From positions 45,616,001 through 45,680,000 of the forward strand of contig JARDYH010000002.1 of NCBI GenBank assembly GCA_029215795.1: a stretch of 64,000 bases of DNA, read 5' to 3'. Every line of letters begins with the position of its first letter. Positions within the stretch are counted from its first letter, which is position 1. The notes beneath the pieces are model-generated. The model searched no databases. It saw only the letters and a list, made by a program, of their open reading frames with translations, and had not been told where the DNA came from. Source of the stretch: Anniella stebbinsi. Its lineage: Eukaryota; Chordata; Lepidosauria; Squamata; Anniellidae. Positions 20,182 through 31,251 of this stretch are shown here, in pieces. The translations under genes were made by a program, and so were the position numbers.

Positions 20182-20972
20182 TGCAGCTTGTAGGCAATTA
20201 GGACAATTATTAAGCTGTGACTAGAGCTTTAAAAGTCAGTTATTGCCTATCAATGTGTTGACAATTTTCTCTTGATGTGTTGGTTAATTGTTATTCGAAC
20301 AACGCCAGGATTTCGCTCCTGGGGAGTCAGAAAAGGCTCTGCACGTAGTGGTCTAGCAACGCCCCTACTGGTTTCCAAATTAACCTCTATCTTGTTCTTT
20401 ACTATCGTTGTTATTGTTGTTAATTCTTAACTTAAAGTTCATGCCAAATTCAATCCTCACTCTTTACTTTGTCGTTATCTTTGCTGCTGGCTTATTAAAG
20501 CTTCTCAGAACTTGCAGGCTGCCTTATCTTCTTTGCTTGTTATGTTCTAGTGTCTTTATCTCCTTGTTATTCTTAACATCTGTTACTTCCTATGGTAATA
20601 TTTTAAAGTGCAAAGTGCCGTAAAAGAAATTCTTAAAAATATTTGTTAGTGCCAGAGCTGTTTTAAAAGGTTTGACTTAAAATAGCTTAAAATTTCTTGG
20701 CTTTGAAGTATAAAATTTCAGAGAAGCACTTAACTGAGTTTGTTTGTTTGCAGAGCCCCAGGCGTCCTCCTAGCTTCCAAACGCTTCACTCATTTCCCTC
20801 AAGCAGCAAAGGCAGAATAAGACATTTCATTTCACTTATCTTGTCTTTTCTTATCTTTGGCCTGGCTTAATTTAGCAGGCAAGAATGTGGAGTGTAAAAA
20901 ATTACGGAGCTTCAAACAACAGCTACCGGCTAGCAGCCACCGGAAACGGAAGTCCCCCTCGATTAGCAAGTC
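20182..20972 (-). other. LINE 5' untranslated region
   Basis: About 790 bp between the 5' junction (20972, next to the target duplication) and the ORF1 start codon. The 5'-most part is relatively GC-rich (sense start GACTTGCTAATCGAGGGGG) and may hold an internal promoter, as in other full-length LINEs. No motif was identified with confidence. No long open frame on the sense strand. Confidence 0.55.
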
Positions 20973-21160
20973 AAGTATCATGAATCAATCTTGTTCTCAA
21001 ATTATGTGCATTTTTATAAACAAACACAGGATTACTTCTGCAATGTGAGATTTCTTCCAGAAGATGCCAATATTTGCAAACCAGTTTTAATTTGCGTTGT
21101 ATATCCATCATAGGTTCGGAACTATAAAACTTTCCTGATTTCTGTGCTTTTTTGTATCTA

Positions 21161-21328
21161 GAGTGAGCAGACACAAAAGAGGGCAGAGCTCCTGCAGCTT
21201 TAACTGTTGTGATGAAGAGGGAATTTCACCAGGTGCTGCATGCATACAAATGACGCCTGCTGAAATTCCTTTTTCTATACAACTATTAAAGATACAGGAG
21301 CCCTGTCCTCCTTTCCATATGATCCTCG
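21161..21328. mobile_element. 168-bp palindromic MITE (TA-flanked)
   Basis: Begins GAGTGAGCAGACACAAAAG and ends CCTTTCCATATGATCCTCG, flanked by TA at 21159-21160 and 21329-21330. The internal symmetric words 'ctttaactgttgtgatga' and 'acaactattaaagat' place it in the same family as 12280-12447. Somewhat more diverged. Non-coding. Confidence 0.75.
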
Positions 21329-21330
21329 TA

Positions 21331-22299
21331 CACATTATAGTAATCCAAAATATTCATGGGGTTTGATCTAATTTTGAAGCAACCGTGTTATGATATAGTG
21401 TCATCAGACAGGGGGAAATCGTGATTTCCTACTGTTGCTTCTCTGCTCCTATACCACTATACTTCCTCTTTCTACTGGCAGAAGAAAGAGGAAGTAAACA
21501 GAGACCATGTGGCCCATTTAGGGGACGTTTTTATGGCGCCACTTATAGTGCTAAACTGCTCAGAACAGCAGGCAAAGACCCATCTTTTTAAAGTGCACAT
21601 ATGTGGGAGGGAGAGGTTTACTATTTATAAAGTTGGATTTCCCAGCTTACTATATGGATGAACACTAAGGGTGCATATGGATGGAAGGCTCCTAGCGTTA
21701 CCAATCAAAAAACTTTGTAAAGTTTTCCTCCTTAACATACTTTTTTTAAAAGGTAGGAAACAAGACAGAAGTAGTGAGGAAAGCTCCCCCCCCTCTCAAA
21801 ATCCTGCACAGCACAGGCAGAGAGGGAGAGGCGGGCAAGAAATAAATATAGCTTATTAATTATTATTATTATCTGCCACCCCCTCAGAATCCCGTTTCCT
21901 CTGAGCTTAGTTGCAACAAAGTCTTGTGGCACCTTAAAGACAACAGATATATGTATTGTGGCATAAGATGTTGTGGACTAAATCCCACTCCAGGCATCCG
22001 AGCGGCTTATGATCCTGTTGCATCTTGAATAGTGCAATCCTATGGGTTCAATGGGACTTACTCCCAGGGAAGCGTTAAGACCCATTGTAGTCTTCCTACA
22101 ACAGACGACCACGGCTATCCGTTCTTGAAGTTGCCGTCCAGCTGTGGCATTTGAGAACAAGAACCGTGGCTAGGCCTTAGTAAGCTAGGCTTAGTGGTGG
22201 GGTCGGGAGCTGGCACCTACATGATGCAGGTTTAGCCGCATTTGAGAATGGCTCCTGCCTAACAGAATCACCTCCTCAGGTTGATTTTGGGGTGAGGGG
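21331..22299. other. upstream flank of RASA1, with short repeats
   Basis: No gene recognised. Positions 21905-21985 hold 'caaagtcttgtggcacctta' and 'ggcataagatgttgtggac', part of a dispersed repeat common in reptiles and also visible near 58975-59040. Positions 22025-22075 hold the 'tgcaatcctatgggttcaat' short repeat. GC content rises toward the CpG island. Confidence 0.5.
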
Positions 22300-22334
22300 G
22301 CGTTCCTTGCGGTAGGCGTCGGCGGCAGAAAGGC

Positions 22335-22346
22335 TGCGCATGCGCA
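22335..22346. promoter_or_regulatory. NRF1-type palindromic site
   Basis: Perfect TGCGCATGCGCA, the consensus binding site for nuclear respiratory factor 1, 443 bp upstream of the RASA1 start codon and inside the CpG island. Occupancy is inferred only. Confidence 0.65.
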
Positions 22347-22788
22347 GCCCGAGGAGGCAGGGGTGAAAAAGGGAGAAAGCAGCAGCAGCAATAGAGAAAT
22401 AAGGGAGTGGGAGGTGTTGTTTTTTTTACGAGCAGTCAACCTGAGCTCAAGCGAGACTGAGGAAACGCGTGAAGCTGTTGAGGAGAAGGAGGCGATTCGC
22501 TCGACAGAGAGGGGCGGGGGAGAAGGAAAGAGGTGAAGCGTAACGCCCGCTGCCGGGTTACCTCACCACACGGGAACTGACTGACTGACTGAGCCTCTGG
22601 GCGGCTCGCTCTCTTCCATTGTTCCCATTCACCGCCTCAGGCAGCGGGTCCACCCAGGCTCCTCCTTCCCCGCGGAAGTAAAGGCGGGCGAAATCTGTCC
22701 TTCTCTCCCCTCCGTCTCTTTGTCGCCTCCTCCCGGCCGCGCTCTGCCCAAGTAGGGGCGGGGAAGGGGTGGGGCGAGCCGGAGCAGC

Positions 22789-23222
22789 ATGATGGCGGCG
22801 GCCGAGGCTGGAGGCGAAGAGGGCGGTTCGGGAGCGGCCGGGGAGCCGGGGGGACGCTGCCCTCCAGCCGCCAACGCCCGGAGCAGCAGCAGCAGCAGCA
22901 AAAGCGCCGCCGCCGCCGTCCTTTTGGGGGGCTCTGGCTTGAACGCCTGTCCCGTGCCCGGATTTCACTCGCTGGGCTCCTCCAGGCCTGCCCCTGCGGA
23001 GATGTTCAAGGGCCCGTCGCCGCCGGCCCTCCCGCTTCCCGAGGGGGGTGGCGGCGGCGGCACCTTCACCGCCGCCGGGGGCTTCCCCCCGCTGCCGCCG
23101 CCTCCGCAACCACCGCTTCCGGCCGGGGGGCTGAGCACAGTCGATGAAGGCGACTCGCTGGACGGGCCCGAATACGAAGAGGAGGAGGTGGCCATCCCTT
23201 TGAATGCGCCCCCCACCAACCA
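22789..23222 (+). CDS. RASA1: RASA1 exon 1 (coding part): N-terminal low-complexity region
   Basis: Encodes the first 144 residues plus two bases of codon 145 of p120 RasGAP, a cytosolic GTPase activator that switches off Ras downstream of receptor tyrosine kinases. The start MMAAAEAG and the acidic end TVDEGDSLDGPEYEEEEVAI match the known vertebrate protein closely. The middle is Ala/Gly/Ser/Pro-rich, with a (AGC)6 Ser run and a Pro stretch at 98-109, and is poorly conserved. It is shorter than the roughly 180 residues before the SH2 in mammals. The first of two tandem ATGs is taken as start, as in mammals. The donor is CA|GTGAGT, phase 2. Confidence 0.93.
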
Positions 23223-25319
23223 GTGAGTATCGCCTCCTCCCTCCCCCCCACCATTCATCCCTGCAATGGGGAGCCTGCTGGTTCTGCCCCAGCGCCTCGG
23301 CTTCCCATTCCAGCACCGCACCCAGCGGGAACAGTGTGTGTGTCAAACTCCGGGCAACTCGCGAAAGTTTCTTTGCGCCCGCCTCTTTGTCCTCCCGCAT
23401 CCCCATCCCGTTGGAAGCAGCCTTAATTGATTTAGGCAGTTACCTGCCTGCCTTGAAAAAACAGAACCTGGGATTATATTTCCCCCGTTTTAATTAAAAA
23501 CTTGTTTTTTTAAAAAAAAAAATCACTTCGGCACAAATCTGAAAACGTTTCCTCCAAAGCATCCCGAAGTATGCATTTTGCCTGACCATATTTTTTTTAC
23601 AAGCCTCGCTACCATTTTCTCTAGGTAAGCTTTAGACGTTCGTGTGTGCGCAGAACCCGTAAGTAATTCTAAACTGCAGTGTGCGGTATTTCTGAGTGTG
23701 TATGTGACTTTTGTTTACCGTGTAGGCCTGTTTGTGCACCCCCTTCAAGCTCTGTAGGGTTTCCTGTCTTTCCCTGCCCTATTTGGAGATGCCAGGGATT
23801 GAGTCTGGGACCTTCTGCATGCAGAGCATATGCTCCTGCCACTGAGTTGGTCATGCTGAAGAGAGAACTTTTGGAAGTGTAGCTCATCATATAAGATGTA
23901 AGCAACCTTGCATCTATCAAAGTCTTTGACACAGATAAAGGAATTCTGTCTCTTTTTGCTATCTGGTCAGCCTTCACTGTTTAACATGTCTTCTCTTTAA
24001 AAAGCAATACATATATTAGTGGTGCTGTTAAGGGGGTGGGACTCACCTCAGGTCATGGCAAAATCTACTTGGGAGTCCTGACCTAGCACTTGAAGACCAA
24101 TGTTCTAGTATTTCCAGACATTTTTCTCACAATCAAAGCTCAAATGTATTATAAATAAATACTTGTTTTTTAAAAAAATTGAAATGGGAATCCAGTAACT
24201 TCATTCTAAAGATGCACACAAGATAATTTTGCATGTATTAATTGCCCTAACACCCAACAACTATTTGGAAGTATTCATAAGAGGGGTGATTAAAATACTG
24301 TATGGTAGAAGTGGGGGTTTCAGTATGTTTTAAGTGGCAGCACTGCTTGCTTGGAAGGAAGTCCCATTGAATTTTGTAGGATTTATTTCAGAGAAAACAT
24401 GCATAGAATCAGGATATGCATGATTGTGAGTGTCGTATGGAAAACAGGAGTGTAAATTATTTAAATATAGTCAAACTAGTATTTGACTTTATATAACATT
24501 AACTTCCTTCTAATTTTCCTTAGAACAAAATGGGTTGACCCTGATATGTTTTCCTTCACAGAGGTGTAGCTGTTGAAAATGCTTATGTTGGTATGAAAAA
24601 CCACCTGGATTTTTTTCAGGAAGTAGTCCTTGGTTGAAGCGAGCAAGATTCATGACCAAAAGTCTACAGTTTTCTGGCTGGATGTGTTAGTGAAGACAAA
24701 TATTGTTGGCAGGTTCCTTTCTGTGCCCTTTCCCTGCTGGCTTGATAGAGATTTCCCAGTAGCAGCCAAGGGAAATATTCTCTCTCCTCCCCACCCCCAC
24801 CCCGCACAAATCTTTCCTGCAGGAGAGAAAGCCAGGGAGCATGCTGGTTTTAGCCACTGTTCAGCACAGGATTTTGGAATCACACTTCTTAATAGTGGCT
24901 GAAATCCACCTGCCTCTTTTTCTTTTCTGTTTTTGGCAGGGAAAATTTGTGAGAGAGTGCTGGCTTCAGCAAGGGTTGGGCTGCGCCATTGAGTGTTGCT
25001 GAGCAGTAGCTAGAGAAGCCCCTGCCACACTTTGGAGCAGGAAAGGGTGGAGCGGATGGCCTGCTGGTTTGGCCTTGTATATTAAAGTACTCAAGGCGTC
25101 TTGGCCATGAAGCTGTCCAATCGCCCCCATCCTTCCTCCCAACCTTGGAGCTGAGATGGGAATCACCATGCAACTGTGGGGACAATCCCCGCCCACCTCT
25201 GCAGCTTCAGAGTTGGAAGGAAGGTTGCTTGCTTGTTAATACTCGGCAGAGGGTGAGCATAGTCAGTGTTAACGTCAAAGCCTTTTCATGACACTTTCCT
25301 ACAAAATCCACAATGGCAG
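23223..25319 (+). other. RASA1 intron 1, proximal part
   Basis: Intron 1 runs 23223-36509. This first part holds no exon. A short dispersed repeat ('ggaaggaagtcccattgaat') is at about 24345-24415. Nothing else could be bounded. Confidence 0.55.
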
Positions 25320-25455
25320 GTTTGGGGAATGTATGGCTGTCAGATGCTGTTGTACTACAACTCCTGTCAGCCCTAGCACAGATAGTGAGGGGTGATGGGA
25401 ATTGCCATCCAGGGACCTCTGAAGGGCCACATGGTCCCCATTCATGTGATTTGGG
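25320..25455 (-). repeat. SINE-like dispersed repeat
   Basis: Contains 'gctgttgtactacaactcct' and 'gtgaggggtgatgggaatt', a copy of the interspersed repeat whose other orientation lies at the left window edge and near 5585. Non-coding. Confidence 0.5.
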
Positions 25456-25559
25456 GAACATGTTGGTCTAGCCATGCTGCAGGTTAGATGGATGAATTAT
25501 GTGAGTATATTGATAATTTACTTTATCTAAGAAATGTATTAACTGCTCTTCAGCCAAAG

Positions 25560-26160
25560 CTGTAAGAGGCTTTCAACAAATTTATTCAAATGTAGAATTC
25601 ATAGTACAGTAAAATACAGCGATACAGAGCAGCAATAAAATTCTGGCATAAATATATAAGACCAGCAGATCTAAAATGTCTGGGCAAAAAAATCACTTTT
25701 TGGGGGGGTGCAGAAAAAGAACAGGGATAGTGCCAGGTAAACCTCCCTGGAGAGGGAATCCCAAGATTAGGTCTTTTGATGATGGAAAGATTTGGTGAAT
25801 GGACTTGGATAACATCTGGGCAGGTTCATGTGGGAGGCTGTGATCCTTCAGATATCTGGCTTCCGAGCTGTTTAGGGCTTCAAAGGTTAAAACCAGCACT
25901 AAAGTGTGCTTCATGCACCTGGCTGCAGTAGATATCTGGGGCTGTCCCACGTACAGGGCATTGCAGTAGTCTAGATGAGATGTTATTAGAGCTTAGATAA
26001 TTTGTGGCTAGGCTATATTTATCTAGGAGGGATCATAGCTAGCTCAACAGCCTTGCCTGGAGAAGAGTCTGAGCCACGGGGCAATTTGGCTCCCAAAGCT
26101 AAGGACAGATCTAAAAACATTTCCATACAGTGAGCTTGATCCTTTGGGTCCAATGTGTTG
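25560..26160 (-). pseudogene. old L2-clade LINE 3' fragment
   Basis: Minus-strand, strongly decayed. Words such as 'gggcttcaaaggttaaaacc' and 'cattgcagtagtctagatga' parallel 'ggctttataggttaaaacc' and 'gtgcattgcagtaatctaac' in the better L2 copy at 28665-29563. Conceptual translation retains only scraps of the C-terminal domain (TLVLVLTFEALN). Not functional. Confidence 0.6.
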
Positions 26161-28504
26161 TGTTTTCCAGTAGTGGCCTTACAACCACCTCTTTCAAGAT
26201 GAATGGAAACACCCCCACCACCCAACAAGGAGATATTTATTTGCCCCAGGACTCAACTAGTCATTATGTATGTGGCTTTATGATTTCTGTTTGGAATAAA
26301 CTCCAGAATTAAATATGAAATACCAGGGAATAGGAACTTAATCGGTCTGTTGGCAGAAATAGATACTCACAACCTTGTGGGTGTGTAGTGGGTAACCTGG
26401 TATAGCCTGAGTAATAGACTTTTTGAAGAACTTACTGTTTTGTTAAGAGAAGGCTTCTAGGCTATAATACAGGCTTCTGGATTTTTTATGTTGGAAATTC
26501 TGTAGACATGATCAGACATGATTTTTTTGTGTTTGATAAACTGTAGACATGATCAGTAAACATGGCTCTAAGAAATGAGGTCTTTTTAAAGGTGTAAACT
26601 TACAATTCCTGGTGGCTGTAGGATGTAGCAGATTTCCCTTTCTGCAGGCAGAGAAAGAGAGGTCTAGTCTCAGATGCCACCCTGTAGAGGAAAGGTCTAC
26701 TACCAGTGCTCTGTGCCATTGGTGATTTGACAGTGGATAGGGCAAAAAAAGGCATGTTGGGCACAGATCCAGGGAAGTTTGGGATCTAAAGTCCTTTCCT
26801 TCAATGGACATCGCTCCCCCCAACTTACACAACGTGGGGGAAAGTATGGTAGCCTTGAAACTGGCATAACAATTTCAATTGGGGATGGGGCGGGGGAGGA
26901 CAGAGTAGTAAGGGATGGCAAAAAGGGTAAATTGCTCCCCGCTTCTGTCCTGTTGGCTAGAGCATGGTAGGGCTTCTGATTTTGCTGTTCCTGTACCGCC
27001 AATTCCCCCTTCCATGCCACCCATAAAATTACTCTGGCTGGTTGCAATCTTGTATACATGCCTGGGAATAAGTTCTATTAAGCTCATTGAGATTTATCTT
27101 TGTAGACATGTATAGGGTTGTACTGTTAAGGTTACTGGACTGTTTGCTAAGAGCTTCATAAAAGCTTTGGGGTATTATAGAATCTGAGAGGTGCAATGGA
27201 AGTAAAGAACAGTTATATATGTATTAAATTGGTTATTTATCTTTGCCAAGTTATGTAAAGCTTCTTTCGTATATTTGGAGTAAGATTCAGCTTCCTGTAC
27301 TGGTAAGGTAAGAATTTCCTTTTAGTAGATAAAGGTGTATTTTTCTGATCTGTTTTTTTCCCCTGGGGAGAATTAAGATTCTCTATAGAACAGTGGTATG
27401 GTATACATTAAATATATATGGGAAGGCCATTTGTAGGTTTTCAGTGTTTGATGGTATGAATTATGTGTGGTTATTAAGAGGCTCTTAAAAATTACTTCAT
27501 AGAAAAACATGTTCCTTAAATAATGCATGATATATATAGAAAATGACAGATTTCTTACCCCGTTTCATTGATCTTAGTAGAGTTATGTTTTAAAGATGTC
27601 TTATATGTCTTTCCTTGCAGTACTTCTTTAGTCTCTTTAGAGTGAACCATACAAAATTACACAAATATTTATGGTAATATGTGGTTTATAAAAATATGGG
27701 AATCTTGATGTTCTAATATTGGGTAAGATCCAACTTTGTAGTTCCACCAGTGGAATGGATACTTCTGGAGGAATGAGAGCCTTTGTCTCCTCCCTGCTTG
27801 CAGCTCTCTGCTCTGGAGGATTGGGGGACCCCCTGCTGGTGGAATGACAAAGTTGGATCCAATCCATTATATTAATAAAATACCTGAAGCAAATACTTTT
27901 GAGATCTGCTAGGATTGAGTGTTAAATTTATCTTTGCTTCAAAATTATGGAGCAGTCAGTATTTAAAAAAGGAAGTCCAAGACTAACACTTCCTTTCTAA
28001 ACCCTGATTCACATTTGTGGAAGGATATCTCCATGGTTTTAGTGGAACTTACTGTACATTGCAGTTCTAAATGTACATATGTGGGAGTATGTAAAACTGA
28101 AATCAACTGTTTTTTAGCACATGTATTTAGATGCAAATGAGGTTTGCAACCTGATCCTAAGATGTAGCCAGAGTACAATCTTGTCTAGAAATGTTAATAT
28201 TTTTAGATAGCTATTAGGAGTGGGCAACTAATGTTCAGGTTTAGATTTGATGTGATATTCAAGCTTGAATTAAAATTAACTTTTGAATGTTTTATATTTA
28301 TGTGAAGTTTGAAGTATGCTTATGTTACTTCTCAGCACAGTTCTGCTTGCACTTTAAACATTGGTGATAATTGTGCCTGTGTTGCTGCTGGAACAGCTTA
28401 TTTTATTGGCTTGATTGGAAGTGTCATATGAGACAGGATTACATCTTAACAAGGCAATTAAAAGGAAAACAAGAACAAACCAGTGTGAATACACAAGGGA
28501 CTAA
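26161..28504 (+). other. RASA1 intron 1, no recognised content
   Basis: AT-rich intronic DNA without supported coding exons or bounded repeats. A small inverted pair 'atccaacttt' near 27729-27858 may be a relic element. Confidence 0.4.
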
Positions 28505-29704
28505 GGGCCAAACTACTACTAGATGACTGCATGTAATGACTTGGTCCGCATGTAACGACAACTCAGAGCACTGGTTGAATCATGGGTTGCCATTATGTGT
28601 GAATCCTGCAGTATGGCTTAACTATAGGTTGCTAACTGTGAACACCCCAGAAAGAGGACCCATAGTTATTTATTTATTTATTACATTTGTATACCGCCCC
28701 ACAGCCGAAGCTCTCTGGGCGGTTTACATAGGATTAAAAACAAATAAAAACAATATACAAAAATTAAAACAGCAAAAACATAGAACATACACAGAACATA
28801 CACACAATCTGTACATTTAAAACCACTTCAACACTTCAAAAAGCTACAAAAACAAAACAAACCCAGGCTCCTCAGATATTGCCAAATGCCTGAGAGAAGA
28901 GGAAAGTCTTGACCTGGCGCTGAAAAGATAACAATGTTGGTGCCAGGCGGGCCTCGTCGGGGAGATCGTTCCACAATTGGGGAGCCACCACAGAGAAGGC
29001 CCTCTCTCTTGTTGCCGACCTCCGAGCTTCCCTCGGAGGAGGCACTCGGAGGAGGGCCTTAGATGTTGAACGTAGTGTTCGGGTAGGTTCATGTCGGGAA
29101 AGGCGTTCCATCAGGTATTGTGGTCCCAAGCCGTGTAAGGCTTTATAGGTTAAAACCAGCACCTTGAACCGGGCTCGGAAACATACAGGCAGCCAATGCA
29201 AGCGGGCCAGAGTAGGTCTTATATGTTCGAACCTACTGGTTCCAGTTATCAATCTGGCCGCTGCATTTTGCACAAGCTGCAGCTTCCGAACCACTTTCAA
29301 AGGCAGCCCACGTAGAGTGCATTGCAGTAATCTAACTTGGAGGTTACCAGAGCATGGACAACTGAAGCCAGGTTATCCCTGTCCAGATAGGGGCATAGCT
29401 GGGCCACCAACCAAAGTTGGTAGAAGGCACTCCGTGCCACTGAGGCCACCTGCACCTTAAGTGACAGAGATGGTTCTAGGAGAACCCCCAAGCTACGAAC
29501 CCGCTCCTTCAAGGGGAGTGCAACCCCATCCAGAACAGGTTGAACACCCTCCATCCGGTCAGCGGATGGGTTGTTGGATTATGAACTTTGGGTTGTTCAT
29601 GGTTAACAGCCCATAGTTAAACCATAGTGCATGATTCATACATAATGACAACCCACGATTCAGCAACAACCCATACTCTGGGTTGTTACATGAGAACCAG
29701 GCCC
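28505..29704. mobile_element. TIR MITE interrupted by an L2 insertion
   Basis: The outer ends mirror each other. The left contains TTGGTCCGCATGTAACGACAA (first 20 at 28541) and the right ends with the complement of GGGCCTGGTTCTCATGTAAC (to about 29703). The words 'gggttgc/gggttgtt' repeat inside. Related to the MITE at 38131-38490. The two halves are separated by an L2 fragment (28665-29563), so the DNA element is older than that L2. Precise outer boundaries and target duplication are uncertain. Confidence 0.55.
28665..29563 (-). pseudogene. 5'-truncated L2-clade LINE (RT C-terminal half)
   Basis: Minus-strand. The upstream frame (29554 to about 29297) encodes VQPVLDGVALPLKERVRSLG and LDYCNALY. 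A frameshift leads to the second frame (about 29300-28872) with RKLQLVQNAAARLITGTSRF, RLHWLPVCF and FKVLVLTYKALHGLGPQYL, the conserved L2 C-terminal block. The 3' UTR ends in a reverse-complement (TAAA)n tail at 28666-28682. Only the distal reverse-transcriptase region survives. A shorter relative of the same subfamily is at 44287-44541. Confidence 0.85.
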
Positions 29705-30030
29705 AAAAATGTAGCTGTGCTCCCCAATAAAGATTACAGCATTGGGGGAGTAGGAGTGTAATGATTTGCCCCCACAGTGCAGTCCTGGTGAAAATCACCC
29801 CACCCACACGTTGATGACTCTGGGAGAGAAGATGCCATTGGCTCCGACAGCAGTTTCTCTTTTTGGGGAATAGCAGTTTGGGGGGGGGGGCAGAGGGGTG
29901 ATTTTGTTCAGGACTGTGGTACAAGGAATTGTGGGTTCTGTGGTCCTGATTAGGGGCCCCTATGGCTTCTTAAAAATATATATCAGACATGTTGCTGTAG
30001 TTACACAGTTAACATATTGTCTAATAATAG

Positions 30031-31251
30031 GTAGGGGTGTGCACGCCCAAAATTATCGTATCGTTATCGGAAAGCACTTTAAAAAAAATTTTTGTATCGG
30101 ATTATATCGTAGGTTAATCATATCGTCTTTGTGATAATTATCGGAAATCCGATATTTAATTTGCAGCCCCATTGTGCCCTATAGAGCTGAATTATTTATT
30201 TTTAGAAAAAATGCCTATAACTTCTGTATTTTAAAAGTTAGAGGCTTGAAACTTGGTCACAATGCTTATGGGGTATGCCTAAGTATGTGTATGAAATTTG
30301 AGATCGATCCCTCCAACCTTAGATTTTATATGAATTTATTAAAGAACGTTTAAGTTCTGACAGGTCAGAATGACAGCTCACCACGTGCGTTCAGTCAGAC
30401 CTGTCAAAAAGTTGCACGATCTTTAAAAAATGCATATAAAATACAGGGGTGGAGGGATTGATCTGAAATTTGGCACATGTGTATCAACATGTGCTAGACA
30501 TGTGTATGAAATTTGAGATCAATCCCTCCAACCCTTGATTTTATATGAATTTATTAAAGTTTGTGCAACTTTATTGACACAGCTGGTTGACCTGGCCCCG
30601 TCAACCAGCTTTCAGAAGGAGCACGATCTTTAAAAAAAATCATAGAAAGTCGAGGGTTTGAGCAAGTGCTCTGATTTTTTTTGGCAAATGACCAGCCAGA
30701 TCCCATCTTCAATGTCACACAAGTTTCAAGTTTTTATCTTTTAAAATGAAGAAGTTACAGCAGGGGTGGGGCTTTTGGGGGACCCCCTATAACTTTTTAA
30801 TTTGAAAAGATACAGACATGAAACTTTTTGGACGTTGCAGATTGGATCTTGCTAGTCCTGGCTCCCCAAGTTTCATGGCATTTATCATTTCAAATAAAAA
30901 AGTTATGCATGCGTTTCCCCCAATGCAAGCCTATGGGGAAAAAAGCAAACAAGATGACAGCACGGAGGCCCGGTCAACCAGCTGTGTCAATAAAGTTGCA
31001 CAAACTTTAATAAATTCATATAAAATCGAGGGTTGGAGGGATCGATCTCAAATTTCATACACATGTCTAGCACATGTTGATACACATGTGCCAAATTTCA
31101 GATCAATCCCTCCACCCCTGTATTTTATATGAATTTTTTAAAGATTTTGCAACTTTTTGACAGGTCTGACTGAACGCACGTGGTGAGCTGTCATTCTGAC
31201 CTGTCAGAACTTAGTTACATACAAAACTCTTCTTGAGTTTTGTATGTAACT
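30031..31251. mobile_element. foldback (long inverted-repeat) DNA element
   Basis: Arms at 30351-30598 and 30967-31213 are reverse complements over about 248 bp with only scattered mismatches, separated by 368 bp. A module reading 'gaaatttgagatc...atccctccaac...ttttatatgaatttattaaag' appears at 30295-30345, again inside the left arm and inverted in the right arm, so the element is internally repetitive. The left terminus 'taggggtgtgcacg' resembles hAT-type ends, but no matching right terminus is found. No coding capacity. Confidence 0.65.
31213..31251. repeat. perfect 17-bp-arm hairpin
   Basis: AGTTACATACAAAACTC, a 5-base loop (ttctt), then the exact complement. It abuts the right arm of the foldback element and may be its terminus. 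Confidence 0.85.

Larger units (their letters stand above)
14438..20972 (-). mobile_element. full-length APE-type LINE with same-frame ORF1-UGA-ORF2
   Basis: A complete minus-strand non-LTR retrotransposon of 6,535 bp, bounded by a perfect 15-bp duplication AAGTATCATGAATCA (14423-14437 and 20973-20987). In the sense direction it has a roughly 790-bp 5' region, ORF1 (758 codons), a UGA, ORF2 (1,121 codons), a short 3' UTR with AATAAA, and a (TGA)n microsatellite tail instead of poly(A). The domain set is apurinic-like endonuclease, reverse transcriptase and a C-terminal C-C-H-C knuckle, with no RNase H seen. That places it among APE-type LINEs, perhaps near the I/Vingi or CR1/L2 groups. The exact clade is my uncertain inference. 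Intact frames and a perfect duplication suggest recent insertion. Confidence 0.9.
22300..23450 (+). promoter_or_regulatory. RASA1: CpG-island promoter of RASA1
   Basis: GC- and CpG-dense segment covering the presumptive transcription start, 5' UTR and first exon. There is no convincing TATA box. GC boxes occur at 22511-22520 (GGGGCGGGGG) and in 22753-22778. The arrangement is that of a broad housekeeping-type promoter. The exact transcription start cannot be set from sequence alone. Confidence 0.75.

Noticed and set aside
22558..23406. 282-codon minus-strand frame opposite RASA1 exon 1
   Set aside because: GC-rich CpG-island sequence leaves few stops in any frame. The product is a low-complexity Arg/Gly run, the antisense shadow of exon 1.
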